From assembly GCA_021808105.1 (NCBI GenBank), contig JAKBCC010000024.1, forward strand, positions 1 to 39,186: a stretch of 39,186 nt of DNA. Direction: 5' to 3'. The notes beneath the pieces were generated by a model. The model saw nothing but the letters and a program-made list of their open reading frames with translations, was not told the DNA's origin and made no database searches. How positions within the stretch are numbered: the first letter of the stretch is position 1; every line of letters starts with the position of its first letter. Origin of the DNA: Planctomycetota bacterium (GTDB lineage Bacteria; Planctomycetota; Phycisphaerae; WQYP01). A program made the translations under genes and the position numbers. Positions 8,359 through 16,850 of this stretch are shown piece after piece.

Positions 8359-9240
8359 ATGCGAATTGCCCTGGCCCCCAATTTGGATAAATCGGATGCG
8401 GTAGCGGCGGCACAGCAACTGCTGGAAAGCCTGCGCGGCAACGCCGGGCACGACGTGCGCATGATGCCGACGATTTCCCGCGACGCCTTTGACGCTTTCG
8501 ATCCGGATATGCTCATCCTCCTGGGCGGCGACGGAACCATTTTGCAGGCCGCCAGATTTATCACCGGCATGAGAGCGGCCCTGGTAGGCATTAACTTTGG
8601 CAAACTGGGCTATCTGGCATCGTTTACCGTGGATGAATTCCAAGCCCACTTACCGCGTCTGCTGCGCGGAGAATTAAATATTTCGCAGCGCCTGATGCTG
8701 GAAGGGACCATATTGAATGCTCCCGAAAACGCGACCGATGGCACAACGGGCGCGCGGGAACAGGCCCATGCGCCGGCTTTTCACTGTGCAGCCCTGAATG
8801 ATATTGTAATAAATTCCGGCATACCCTTTCGCATGGTGCAATTAACCATTGCCATTAACGGGTACGACACCACCACGTTTCGTGGAGATGGCTTAATCGT
8901 ATCAACATCCTCGGGATCGACCGGGTATAATCTTTCCGCAGGCGGCCCGCTGATTTCTCCGGATCTTAATGCGCTGGTCATTACCCCCATTTGCCCGCAC
9001 TCGTTGTCATTCCGTCCCGTGGTCGTACCGGCGGATACCCAAATACGCATTACACCCATGCGGGTAAACTCCGGTACGCATGTTAGTTTTGACGGGCAGG
9101 TTAGTCAGCCGCTGGTGGCGGGGCAATATGTACTGGTGCATCGGGCACCCAAGCCGCTGCGCCTGGTGGAGAATCCGACTTTAACCCATTGGCAAATGCT
9201 GGGCAGCAAATTGCACTGGGCGCAAAGTCCGCGTGCCTAG
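8359..9240 (+). CDS. nadK: NAD kinase
   Basis: This enzyme phosphorylates NAD to NADP with ATP or polyphosphate in the cytoplasm and is the cell's only route to NADP. The 293-residue product has the diagnostic GGDGT motif (56-60), the conserved ND pair at 147-148 (LNDIVINSG) and the glycine-rich TSSGSTGYNLSAGGP (183-197) that contacts NAD. Length is typical. The start at 8359 (MRIALAPN) gives the expected first beta strand; there is no obvious ribosome site, and an earlier ATG at 8350 is out of frame. It is followed, 66 nt later, by the membrane protein gene on the same strand. Confidence 0.95.
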   Translation: MRIALAPNLDKSDAVAAAQQLLESLRGNAGHDVRMMPTISRDAFDAFDPDMLILLGGDGTILQAARFITGMRAALVGINFGKLGYLASFTVDEFQAHLPRLLRGELNISQRLMLEGTILNAPENATDGTTGAREQAHAPAFHCAALNDIVINSGIPFRMVQLTIAINGYDTTTFRGDGLIVSTSSGSTGYNLSAGGPLISPDLNALVITPICPHSLSFRPVVVPADTQIRITPMRVNSGTHVSFDGQVSQPLVAGQYVLVHRAPKPLRLVENPTLTHWQMLGSKLHWAQSPRA

Positions 9241-9306
9241 ATGCGCAAAGAATCAATAAGGGTAGCTTAATGAAATCAGGAAACGTATAGCGAGGCGTCA
9301 AATAAG

Positions 9307-11025
9307 ATGGGTGATCCGATACGGAGCAATCAGGAAACGGCTTATCAGAATTTCACGCTGGAAAACGTGAAATTCAGTTCCATTTTTGAATTCAGTGCTT
9401 TATTCCGGGCCTTTCGCATGGCCATTCAGCCGGCGTGCATGATCACCGCGCTGCTGGCGATACTGGTAGTCTATGTCGCGGGCCGGGCGTTCGACGTGCT
9501 GTGGAGCTACCAGGTCATGCCGGGAGAAATTACAGCGTTTCATTCCCCCATTCCCGGCTACTATGATGATTTACTCAAACAGAACCGCGGCAGTCGCACG
9601 CAGGCCATCATGGATTTACTGCAACATGTCGAGCCAACCTTAACATTGGCCCAAACTGCGGCGTTGGCGGAAAATCCCGGAGCTGCTTATCAACGGATCA
9701 AAGTACTCTATGAACGGAGTTTTACGCAGGCGGTTAATGCCGCCTCACAGGCGGGGGCAAGCGCGACCATAGTCAATCAAGCCCGGCGTCACGCGACGCT
9801 GAAGTTGCTTAACCGCATGAGAAATTTAAAGTCGATGGTAGGACGCGGTATTTTTTCGGCATTCATGCGCTATGAAATCAGAGAATACGGCCGGCTGGTA
9901 AATAATACCGCAGCCTTACTGCGCCTGGCCCCGATGCGGGGATCAAATGAGAACTCAGATCAGGCGATCGTACAGGTGGGAACCGGGATTCTGCCCGTTG
10001 ATCGCCACAGGCTGTGGGAAAACAATTCGATCATCGGGTGTCTGGCCAATATGTTTATCACCGGGCCGAGTTGGCTGATAGCCGGGGCCGCTCCGGTTCG
10101 GGCCGTTGGAACAGTTCATGGCATGGGGCTGTTCCTGCGGCGTCTCTATTATCTTTTAACTGTATTGCTTCTGGTGGGCGTAAGCCTGATGGCGACGGCC
10201 ATGGCCGGGGCGATGATATGCCGCCAGACCGCGCTGGAATTTTCCGGCAACCGTCCCACTTTTTCCGCCAACATCGCGTTTACTCTTTCCCATCTGGGTT
10301 CATTTATTAAAGCGCCGCTGCTGCCGTTTATTACCGTTCTGGGAACCGGACTGGTCTTAACGATTCTATCGCTGATCGGGGCAATTCCCTTTCTCGGGGA
10401 AATTTTTATCGGCGTGATATTTGTTGTATTTCTGGTTCTGGGTTTCATGATCATGTTGATGGTGCTGGGAATCATTGGCGGATTGAATTTGATTTATCCT
10501 ACCCTGGCGGTGGAAGGATCCGATTCTTTTGACGCCATCAGCCGCAGTTTCAGCTACGTCTACGCCCGGCCCTGGCGGATGTTATTTTACACCCTGCTGC
10601 TGTTGGTTTACGGCGCGGCGACCTATCTATTTTTGACCTTTGCCATGTATGTACTCCTGGCGGGAGTGCACATATTTGTAGGCTGGGGCATGACGTTATT
10701 TGGCATGCTGCATGGCTGGAACACCGGCGGCGGAAAACTTGACACGATGTGGCAGGCACCCCGTTTTGGCGAATTAATTGCACCAATTAACTGGTGGGCC
10801 ATGAACTGGTCGGAAACCCTTGGGGCGATATTTCTCTACTTCTGGCTGTTTCTGGCCGTCACGCTGCTGGGGGCTTATGTGATAAGTTATTATTTTGCAG
10901 GCAATACAATTCTCTATCTCCTGCTGCGGCGAAGCGTCGATGGGCAAGGCCTGAATGAAATATACCCCGACGCCGCAGAAGGCATCGCGGACGATTCCAC
11001 CAAGCCGCTGATCAAGCGGCAATAA
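9307..11025 (+). CDS. Polytopic membrane protein of unknown function
   Basis: This 572-residue protein has one hydrophobic segment near residues 40-58, a large soluble loop rich in helices (about 60-270) and then at least five further transmembrane segments to about residue 540. The segment YPTLAVEGSDSFDAISRSF followed by a membrane helix resembles the repeat seen in several polytopic domains related to glycerophosphodiester phosphodiesterase membrane regions, but this is a weak likeness. No catalytic motif was recognised. The M42-type peptidase gene starts 11 nt after its stop, so the two are very probably an operon, with nadK possibly upstream of both. Confidence 0.75.
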   Translation: MGDPIRSNQETAYQNFTLENVKFSSIFEFSALFRAFRMAIQPACMITALLAILVVYVAGRAFDVLWSYQVMPGEITAFHSPIPGYYDDLLKQNRGSRTQAIMDLLQHVEPTLTLAQTAALAENPGAAYQRIKVLYERSFTQAVNAASQAGASATIVNQARRHATLKLLNRMRNLKSMVGRGIFSAFMRYEIREYGRLVNNTAALLRLAPMRGSNENSDQAIVQVGTGILPVDRHRLWENNSIIGCLANMFITGPSWLIAGAAPVRAVGTVHGMGLFLRRLYYLLTVLLLVGVSLMATAMAGAMICRQTALEFSGNRPTFSANIAFTLSHLGSFIKAPLLPFITVLGTGLVLTILSLIGAIPFLGEIFIGVIFVVFLVLGFMIMLMVLGIIGGLNLIYPTLAVEGSDSFDAISRSFSYVYARPWRMLFYTLLLLVYGAATYLFLTFAMYVLLAGVHIFVGWGMTLFGMLHGWNTGGGKLDTMWQAPRFGELIAPINWWAMNWSETLGAIFLYFWLFLAVTLLGAYVISYYFAGNTILYLLLRRSVDGQGLNEIYPDAAEGIADDSTKPLIKRQ

Positions 11026-11036
11026 GGGGAAGCCAC

Positions 11037-12215
11037 ATGAAACTTCGCAATGAGTTTTATCAGATTTTAGCGCTGCTATGCGATACCCCCACCGCCCCCT
11101 ACCTGGAAAATCTGGTAGTGGCCGCCATTCGGCAATGGCACAATACGGCGACGCGGTCCAAAGCGATCCGCTGGCGTGAAGATGCGGCAGGCAATATTCA
11201 TTTGGATTATCGCACAGGCCATAAGGGGACCCGCACCCTGGTGCTGGAGGCGCATCTGGACCATCCCGGTTTTATGGTCACGGGAATGAAACGCGACGGA
11301 ACCCTACGGGCGATTTTCCGGGGTGGCGTGAAGCCATCCTGCTTTACCGATGCGACCGTGGCATTATGGCCCGAAACCGGCAGCGCTGGTGCAGCGCCCA
11401 AGCCGGTGGTTACCAAAGTGTTGCAAGTGACACCCGCAAAAAAAACAACGCCGATGCGCGTAATCTTAGCCCCATGCGGTGTAAAAATTCCGAATGGAAC
11501 TGTTGGCACGTGGCACTTACCCGATGCCGCAGAAGCCAGGGGCCTGTTCATGGCCCGTGCCTGCGATGATCTGGCGGGTGTGGCGGCGTGTTTGTGCGTG
11601 CTGGACCGATTGCTGGAACTTAAGGCCGCGTGCAATGTAACCATATTGCTGACCCGTGCCGAGGAAGTGGGATTTGCCGGAGCCATCGTGGCGGCACAGC
11701 AGCGGTTGATTCCGCGATCCTGTGCCATCATTGGGCTGGAAACCAGCCGCGCCACCGCCCAAGCCGTTCAAGGAGCTGGCCCGGTGATTCGTGTTGGTGA
11801 CCGCACCAGCACCTTCAGCCCGGCCTTGACGCGATTCATGGCCATGACCGCCGGCGGCTTGGCCGATGAGGATTCAGAATTCCGGTATCAACGCGCCTTG
11901 ATGGATGGCGGCACCTGTGATTCCACAGTGTTTCATGCGTTCGGTTATGAAACCGGTGCCGTGTGTCTGGCGTTGGGGAATTATCACAATATGCTGGAGA
12001 CTCCGGCCCCAGTCGCAGTAGCGGAAATTCCCACCGCCGGCCCCATGATTGCCAGCGAGACCATTCACCTCGCGGACTTTGCGGCCGAGATTGAATTGCT
12101 GGCGCAAATATGTGTGGCATTTCCAAAGTATAAACCCGGGATGGAAGACCTGAAAAAAAGATTCAATGCTTTGCACGAGCGCGAGCACAAGGCGCTACTA
12201 TACAAAACACGTTGA
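11037..12215 (+). CDS. M42-family metallo-aminopeptidase-like protein
   Basis: Its sequence has the two-metal co-catalytic pattern of M42 peptidases, which remove N-terminal residues from peptides in the cytoplasm and form tetrahedral assemblies. Visible ligands and catalytic residues: EAHLDHPGF (H73, D75), ACDDLAG (D177/178), TRAEEVGFAGA (E209, E210), GLET (E235) and GNYHNM (H317); GGTCDST (291-297) matches the usual GGTDA region. The expected insertion (dimerisation) domain lies between residues 76 and 165. In the first motif a His replaces the usual Glu after Asp (AHLDH instead of AHxDE), so activity could differ. It is 11 nt downstream of the membrane protein and probably co-translated. 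Confidence 0.85.
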   Translation: MKLRNEFYQILALLCDTPTAPYLENLVVAAIRQWHNTATRSKAIRWREDAAGNIHLDYRTGHKGTRTLVLEAHLDHPGFMVTGMKRDGTLRAIFRGGVKPSCFTDATVALWPETGSAGAAPKPVVTKVLQVTPAKKTTPMRVILAPCGVKIPNGTVGTWHLPDAAEARGLFMARACDDLAGVAACLCVLDRLLELKAACNVTILLTRAEEVGFAGAIVAAQQRLIPRSCAIIGLETSRATAQAVQGAGPVIRVGDRTSTFSPALTRFMAMTAGGLADEDSEFRYQRALMDGGTCDSTVFHAFGYETGAVCLALGNYHNMLETPAPVAVAEIPTAGPMIASETIHLADFAAEIELLAQICVAFPKYKPGMEDLKKRFNALHEREHKALLYKTR

Positions 12216-12234
12216 TCGGAAAATGTTATAAAAA

Positions 12235-12678
12235 TTATTCCGCCGGGACGCGGCGGGCACGTTTTACATCGGAGCGCACGCGTTTGGTTTCCAGCCGGCG
12301 GGTTTTACTGGCTTTGGTGGGGCGGGTCTTGCGACGCTTTTTAGGCTCCACCATCGCTTCCGAAACCAGCGTTTTCAGTTTTTCCACGCAAGCCCGGCGA
12401 TTGGCTTCCTGCGTGCGTTGATTGGAACTTATCAGCACAATGGCACCGGCGGCATCGACGCGACGACCCACCGCTTGAATGAGCCGCAATCGGGCTTTGA
12501 CATTCAGGCCGTGCAGATCATCCGGGTGAACGCGCAGGTCGGTTTTGGTATTGACTTTATTGACATTCTGGCCCCCGGGGCCGCCCGAGCGGGAGAATCC
12601 AAACTGCAGCCGTTGCCGGTCCACCCATACGCCGCCACCCAGCGCCAAACCTGGAACATTGGAAATACTTTCAACCAT
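12235..12678 (-). CDS. arfB: ArfB-like ribosome-rescue peptidyl-tRNA hydrolase
   Basis: ArfB (YaeJ) hydrolyses peptidyl-tRNA on ribosomes stalled at mRNA ends. The 147-residue protein has the release-factor GGQ motif at 35-37 within SRSGGPGGQNVNKVNT and a C-terminal basic tail, KKRRKTRPTKASKTRRLE, that matches the ArfB tail that enters the empty mRNA channel. Length is close to the usual 140. It lacks the stop-codon recognition domain of RF1/RF2, as expected. It converges with the peptidase gene with only 19 nt between the stops. A related mitochondrial-type release factor is the only alternative and would do the same reaction. Confidence 0.9.
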   Translation of the reverse strand: MVESISNVPGLALGGGVWVDRQRLQFGFSRSGGPGGQNVNKVNTKTDLRVHPDDLHGLNVKARLRLIQAVGRRVDAAGAIVLISSNQRTQEANRRACVEKLKTLVSEAMVEPKKRRKTRPTKASKTRRLETKRVRSDVKRARRVPAE

Positions 12679-12753
12679 GCGGGTATTGTACCACCAATTT
12701 AATTAAATGTGGGAAACAGCGGGGAGCATTTTAATTCGAGAGGTTTTGAAAAA

Positions 12754-13803
12754 TCAGTGGTTCAACGGCCCGGTGGAATTGCCGGGGGCAAATTCAACGT
12801 CAAACAGGATATTCTGCCGCGGCTCCTCCGGGTTGTCCAGGCGGTGGTGGAGCCTCTGGATCGCGGCTGTACCGATGACTGAAAGTGATACGCCCACGGA
12901 CGTTAACTGTACCACCGGTCGAGGAACCGTATCGGTATTGTCAAAGCCGGTGATAGAGACATCTTCCGGCACACGCAGGCCGGCGTCTCGGACAATTTGC
13001 GCCAGCATCTGCCCGGCCCACTCATTGGTGGCCATCCAGGCGCGCACGCCGGACTTAATTAACTGTAGCGCCTGCTCCGGTGCTGTCGCGGGCACCAGCC
13101 GATGCTCAAACACTTCCGTGCCAAATTCAATGGCCCAGGCCGGGTTTAATTCCAGCCGCAGTTTCGTCATGGCTTCCACGTAGCCAGCATAGCGGGCGCG
13201 TGACCAGGACATGTCACTGCAATAACCAAAATAGCCGATTTTTCTGTGCCCCAGACGGTAAAGGTGCTCCGCGAGAATGTTCATGCCGCCGCGATGATCC
13301 ATATCCACCAGGTCCACTTTAGCACCGGGGTAGAAATGTACCACGGATACGCAGGCAAATTTTTCCGATAATTGCCGCGCTATGTCTTCCGGCCAGCGAT
13401 GCACCAGACACAGGCCCTTGACGCGACCGTCCCGCATGGCCGGTGGCTGGCGGTCCGCATGGACAATATTCAGGCAGTCCTGGAAGGATACATGATGGAC
13501 AATCAGCGTAACGTTCATGGCGGTGGCGGCCTGACTTAAGCCCACGAGATACCGCGTGTGAGTCCAACTGCTTTCCGGCGATTGCACCAAAACGCCCAGA
13601 TAACAGGCTTCCGCCTCGGCCGCCGCCTTTCCGCGAAGCCGCACGGTGTAACCCAGTTTTTGCGCAAGTTTCAATACCCGGTCCCGAGTTTCGGATTTGA
13701 TCCCTGGCTGCTGACGTAAAGCGCGCGACACCGTACCGGGCGCTAAATTAAGCTGCCGGGCAATAAGAGTCTGGTTGGGGGTCTTGGACATGGGAGAAAA
13801 CAT
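12754..13803 (-). CDS. LacI-family transcriptional regulator
   Basis: An N-terminal LacI helix-turn-helix (TLIARQLNLAPGTVSRALRQ) is followed by the hinge region and a periplasmic-binding-protein-like sensor domain; the ending region DVSITGFDNTDTVPRP is typical of the family's C-subdomain. It should bind a short palindrome as a dimer and respond to a sugar or sugar derivative. The frame is open to an ATG at 13980, but those 59 extra residues are low-complexity and precede the conserved start, so ATG 13803 (MFSPMSKTPNQ) or 13791 is preferred; none has a clear ribosome site. It lies just downstream of the pectinesterase gene on the same strand and is the obvious candidate to bind the TGTGCGCACA palindromes in this window, which is inference. 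Confidence 0.88.
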   Translation of the reverse strand: MFSPMSKTPNQTLIARQLNLAPGTVSRALRQQPGIKSETRDRVLKLAQKLGYTVRLRGKAAAEAEACYLGVLVQSPESSWTHTRYLVGLSQAATAMNVTLIVHHVSFQDCLNIVHADRQPPAMRDGRVKGLCLVHRWPEDIARQLSEKFACVSVVHFYPGAKVDLVDMDHRGGMNILAEHLYRLGHRKIGYFGYCSDMSWSRARYAGYVEAMTKLRLELNPAWAIEFGTEVFEHRLVPATAPEQALQLIKSGVRAWMATNEWAGQMLAQIVRDAGLRVPEDVSITGFDNTDTVPRPVVQLTSVGVSLSVIGTAAIQRLHHRLDNPEEPRQNILFDVEFAPGNSTGPLNH

Positions 13804-14023
13804 ACGAGAAGTTCGGGGTTTTTGCAATAGCGGCGGCTCCGCGCGGAAATTAATTGTGACATTTCCATCCGCAGAAGGAAGTTTCAAGCTATCAGGCAAG
13901 CGCGACGAAGAGCCTGTGAAGCTTCCGCCGGACAAACTGTCCGTCGTGTCATGCCCGGGAGGAGAAGATACGTTGTCCATGATTCGTTTCGCTCACGTAA
14001 GGAAGAATATCAGGATCCAGCGT

Positions 14024-15298
14024 TTATAAACGGCGTGCCCGCCGGCCAAATAAAAGCACCAGCGACGCGCCCGCCAACAGCGTGGCCAAGGTCGCCGGAG
14101 CCGGCACGGCGGTGGTGGAAATCTGGGCCAACGGGTTCCAGGTTCCGTTAACAGCAAATGTTCCGGTGTACTGCGAACCCCAGAAAGTCTCCAGGCCAAA
14201 AATATTACTAAGAGTATAATTTGCGGCATCGGAAAGGGGATTTGCGTTTCCCGCCCAGGAGAGTTGGTTGGACCACGGCACCCGCGAAGAAACGTTCAGC
14301 GGCGCGCCCGTGGTGTCCATGCTGTTGTATTCAGAGAATCGCGGACTTTGATTGCCTGGCGTTTCATTGGAGTCAAAAGGAATCCAGCCCTGAGAATTTA
14401 CCACCGGCCCCATTTTCGTATTGATATACGTCACGCTGGCATTGGATGTCTGATATTGCCAGGCCCGTCCAAGAAACGCATTGCCATTTGGCACACCAGA
14501 CTGATAGCCTGGATTGCCGCCCTCGCTGGTCGGAGTCGGGTTGCCCGTAAGCGAAGAATTGAGGAATACAAAGCCAACTGCCGTAGTCGGTGCGGTGTTC
14601 GCAGCGGTCACCACAGACGCCCCGCCCCCACCGTTGCCCGCGCTGTTGAGCGTAGAATTTTGAAACACCGCAGTACCGTTTCCAAACACATAATCCACTG
14701 TGCCGTTGATAAAGCAATTTTGGAAATAGCTGCGACCGTTGGCCAGATACATCGTATCTTGGAATCCGATAAAGTTGCAATTGGTAAACGCCTCCTGATC
14801 GCCCTCGCTTAGAACCGCCGGGGCCTGAACCGTGGCAGCACCGGGTGCCGGTTGGGCAGTCGTATTGGCAAAGGTCACATTCGAGGCCGTAAAATCATTG
14901 GCAAATAAATTTACGGTGCTTGACCCGCCCGTGCCGACCGTTGCGCCATTCACAACGGAATTGGCGTCCAGTCCATATTCAATGACCGTGTCGGCAGCGT
15001 TCGCCCCGCCACCGATGATATCCAAATAAGGTTTATCTCCGGATATCGTGATCTGCTGAGAATCATACACACCGGGCGACAGGAGCAGTCGCGTAGGATC
15101 CGCCGCCGTTCCTGCCGGAGCGACATTAATTGCGGCTTGCAGACTATTAAACGTGTTGCCTTGCGTTACAGCATTCGGGTTGACGTAGTAATCCGTTGCG
15201 GTCGCCAGGGACGGATACATGTTAAAACTTACTGCGGCAATCAGCAGCGCTGCGGCAGTTTGATGTCGTAGAGAGCAGAGATTATTCAATGAGACCAT
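14024..15298 (-). CDS. PEP-CTERM pectinesterase (CE8)
   Basis: Pectin methylesterases remove methyl groups from homogalacturonan outside the cell. The 424-residue protein has a signal peptide (about 1-34), a right-handed beta-helix and the CE8 signatures GFQDTMY (178-184, catalytic Asp181), GTVDYVFG (199-206, Asp202) and LGRAW (276-280, substrate Arg). The C-terminus, VPAPATLATLLAGASLVLLF followed by GRRARRL, is a PEP-CTERM-type sorting signal, so the enzyme is probably processed by an exosortase and kept at the surface or in the matrix; no exosortase is in this window. GGAGGAG stands 9 nt before the ATG. It lies between a LacI-family regulator and a PEP-CTERM protein gene on the same strand, and a strong hairpin precedes it at 15413-15446. 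Confidence 0.9.
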   Translation of the reverse strand: MVSLNNLCSLRHQTAAALLIAAVSFNMYPSLATATDYYVNPNAVTQGNTFNSLQAAINVAPAGTAADPTRLLLSPGVYDSQQITISGDKPYLDIIGGGANAADTVIEYGLDANSVVNGATVGTGGSSTVNLFANDFTASNVTFANTTAQPAPGAATVQAPAVLSEGDQEAFTNCNFIGFQDTMYLANGRSYFQNCFINGTVDYVFGNGTAVFQNSTLNSAGNGGGGASVVTAANTAPTTAVGFVFLNSSLTGNPTPTSEGGNPGYQSGVPNGNAFLGRAWQYQTSNASVTYINTKMGPVVNSQGWIPFDSNETPGNQSPRFSEYNSMDTTGAPLNVSSRVPWSNQLSWAGNANPLSDAANYTLSNIFGLETFWGSQYTGTFAVNGTWNPLAQISTTAVPAPATLATLLAGASLVLLFGRRARRL

Positions 15299-15412
15299 GG
15301 GTGTACACTCCTCCCGCAGTAAGCCAGAATGTGGCCCCGCCGACTTGGGTTAAGCCGCACTGCCAGCAGGCGAACATCTTCGACAGTTTGATCGAAAAAG
15401 ATAATGTCCCAA

Positions 15413-15446
15413 CATGCCGGCGCAGCGTCCTGGCCGCGCCGGCATG
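15413..15446 (-). terminator. Strong hairpin between PEP-CTERM gene and pectinesterase
   Basis: A perfect 11-bp stem CATGCCGGCGC/GCGCCGGCATG encloses a 12-nt loop. On the minus strand it is 23 nt past the stop of the PEP-CTERM gene; a TCTTTTTC run comes about 15 nt after the stem, so it may be a weak terminator or an mRNA-stabilising element. Confidence 0.5.
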
Positions 15447-15468
15447 GAGGAATATCATCACAGCAGGT

Positions 15469-16326
15469 TCAAAGGTTTCCGGACCCGCTTCGCCGGCGCT
15501 TGGCAACCACCAACGCCAATCCACCCGCCAGAAATAGCCCCAACGTGGCGGGTTCCGGCGTAGAGGCTGGTGCAGGCTCTATAAGTTGCACAGCGTCTAA
15601 CGATGCAGCGGTGCCGCTGATGTCTTTAAAATTAAGGGTGATATTTCCGTTACTATCGGGTGTGACATTCTGAAAAACCAGATAGTTGACCGTGGTGCTG
15701 CTTGTGGGAGAGGAACTGGTAGAAAAAACATCTCCACCGAGCGTAAAATCTTTGCCGTCCTGTTCACCGGCCTGCACAGCACTGCCGCCGTTTACAGAAA
15801 ACCCGGCGACTTCACCGCTGGTACCGTTAGGCCCATTCCCAAACTGGCTGGCCAAATACGCGACCAACGTATAACTGCCCGTTGGTAGATTTCCAAACTC
15901 GGCGGTTCCGCCGCTACCAAAGGAAATAAGGGACCCCGAGAGCAGCTTTTCCTGAGCGGTCACGGGTGGAGTTTGGGGGTATTCATAGTAGGTCGTAGTG
16001 GCCTGCGTCCCAGCGGAAGAGTACGAAAATGTAATGGGGCTGGTGCTGCCAGAGGAGTCCTTGACAGCCAGTCCCGTTGCCGCCCAAGGATACGTCGTCT
16101 GGGCGGTTGTGCTGGCGTTATGATCCGCAACTTTGATTCCGTTCCAGACGCTCTGCGTATAACCGGCGGCACCGACCACAGAACCATTAATTGGATTATC
16201 CCCCTCACCGTTTGGCGAATCCAGGAACTGCACGCCAATGCTCGTGGCATGCGCTGCGCCTGCCGCTGCTATTACCCCGCCGAATAATGCCGTTACCAAC
16301 AAGGGACTCTTTGATTTGAGAATCAT
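15469..16326 (-). CDS. PEP-CTERM surface protein of unknown function
   Basis: The 285-residue product has a signal peptide (KSPLLVTALFGGVIAAAGAA, cleavage near AHA-TS), a mainly beta, Ser/Thr/Gly-rich central part, and a C-terminal PEP-CTERM signal: TPEPATLGLFLAGGLALVVA followed by KRRRSG. The middle portion (GVQFLDSPNGEGDNPING, then a region on 'sequence without unit length') resembles secreted planctomycete proteins of unknown role. A GTG at 16335 also opens the frame, but AAGGAG is 8 nt from the ATG at 16326, which decides the start. It lies upstream of the pectinesterase on the same strand and may share its transcript, although a strong hairpin stands between them. Confidence 0.8.
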   Translation of the reverse strand: MILKSKSPLLVTALFGGVIAAAGAAHATSIGVQFLDSPNGEGDNPINGSVVGAAGYTQSVWNGIKVADHNASTTAQTTYPWAATGLAVKDSSGSTSPITFSYSSAGTQATTTYYEYPQTPPVTAQEKLLSGSLISFGSGGTAEFGNLPTGSYTLVAYLASQFGNGPNGTSGEVAGFSVNGGSAVQAGEQDGKDFTLGGDVFSTSSSPTSSTTVNYLVFQNVTPDSNGNITLNFKDISGTAASLDAVQLIEPAPASTPEPATLGLFLAGGLALVVAKRRRSGSGNL

Positions 16327-16335
16327 AGTTCTCAC

Positions 16336-16850
16336 TCCTTAAAAAGGCTTGCTCCATTATTCGCCTCCGGCAACACACCGAACTGCAAATGAAGCGGACA
16401 CTGGAAACTTTTTAAAAACTCTATGAACTCTGCCGCAGCAAATTGCCAAGAAGAGGCACCTTGTTGCGGACTAATCTATCTCGGCTTTGAAAAAATGAAG
16501 GGCGAATCAACTATCGCCTGACAAGCCGAAGTTCTAATTCTGAAGAGTAGTGTACAACACAGTGGCGCACATGTCAAGCGCAAAATTTGTGTTTTTATTT
16601 TTTTTTCAAGCTACATACAACAATTTTGTGCGCATAACCGATACATATTCACGACCTCACGTATACATTTACGGGTTTGGCAGCCAGTTGGTTCGTATTA
16701 AAGAAATTAAAAATTAACTGTTTTATGTGTCACCGAACGCATTATCAGACGATGCAAATACACTGCACCCCAACACATTCCGATAGTTCAAAATTTACAA
16801 ATCTGTACTTGCTGTGCGCAATATCACAATAGCGAACAATGGATCGATGT
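16336..16850. other. AT-rich intergenic region with operator-like site
   Basis: This 515-nt gap lies between the polygalacturonase-like gene stop and the PEP-CTERM gene start, both on the minus strand. It is more AT-rich than its surroundings, contains a long T run near 16600-16607 and the palindrome-like site at 16626-16637, plus a half-match TGTGCGCAAT at 16813-16822. No ORF in it looks coding; it probably holds the promoter of the PEP-CTERM gene. Confidence 0.5.
16626..16637. promoter_or_regulatory. Operator candidate, site 2 (imperfect)
   Basis: TTGTGCGCATAA matches the 12-bp palindrome TTGTGCGCACAA except for one pair. It lies 300 nt upstream of the PEP-CTERM gene start, on the promoter side. 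Confidence 0.35.

Noticed and set aside
13804-13980. 59-codon N-terminal extension of the LacI-family regulator
   Set aside because: Low-complexity Ser/Pro-rich sequence ahead of the conserved helix-turn-helix start, with no ribosome site. Not fully excluded.
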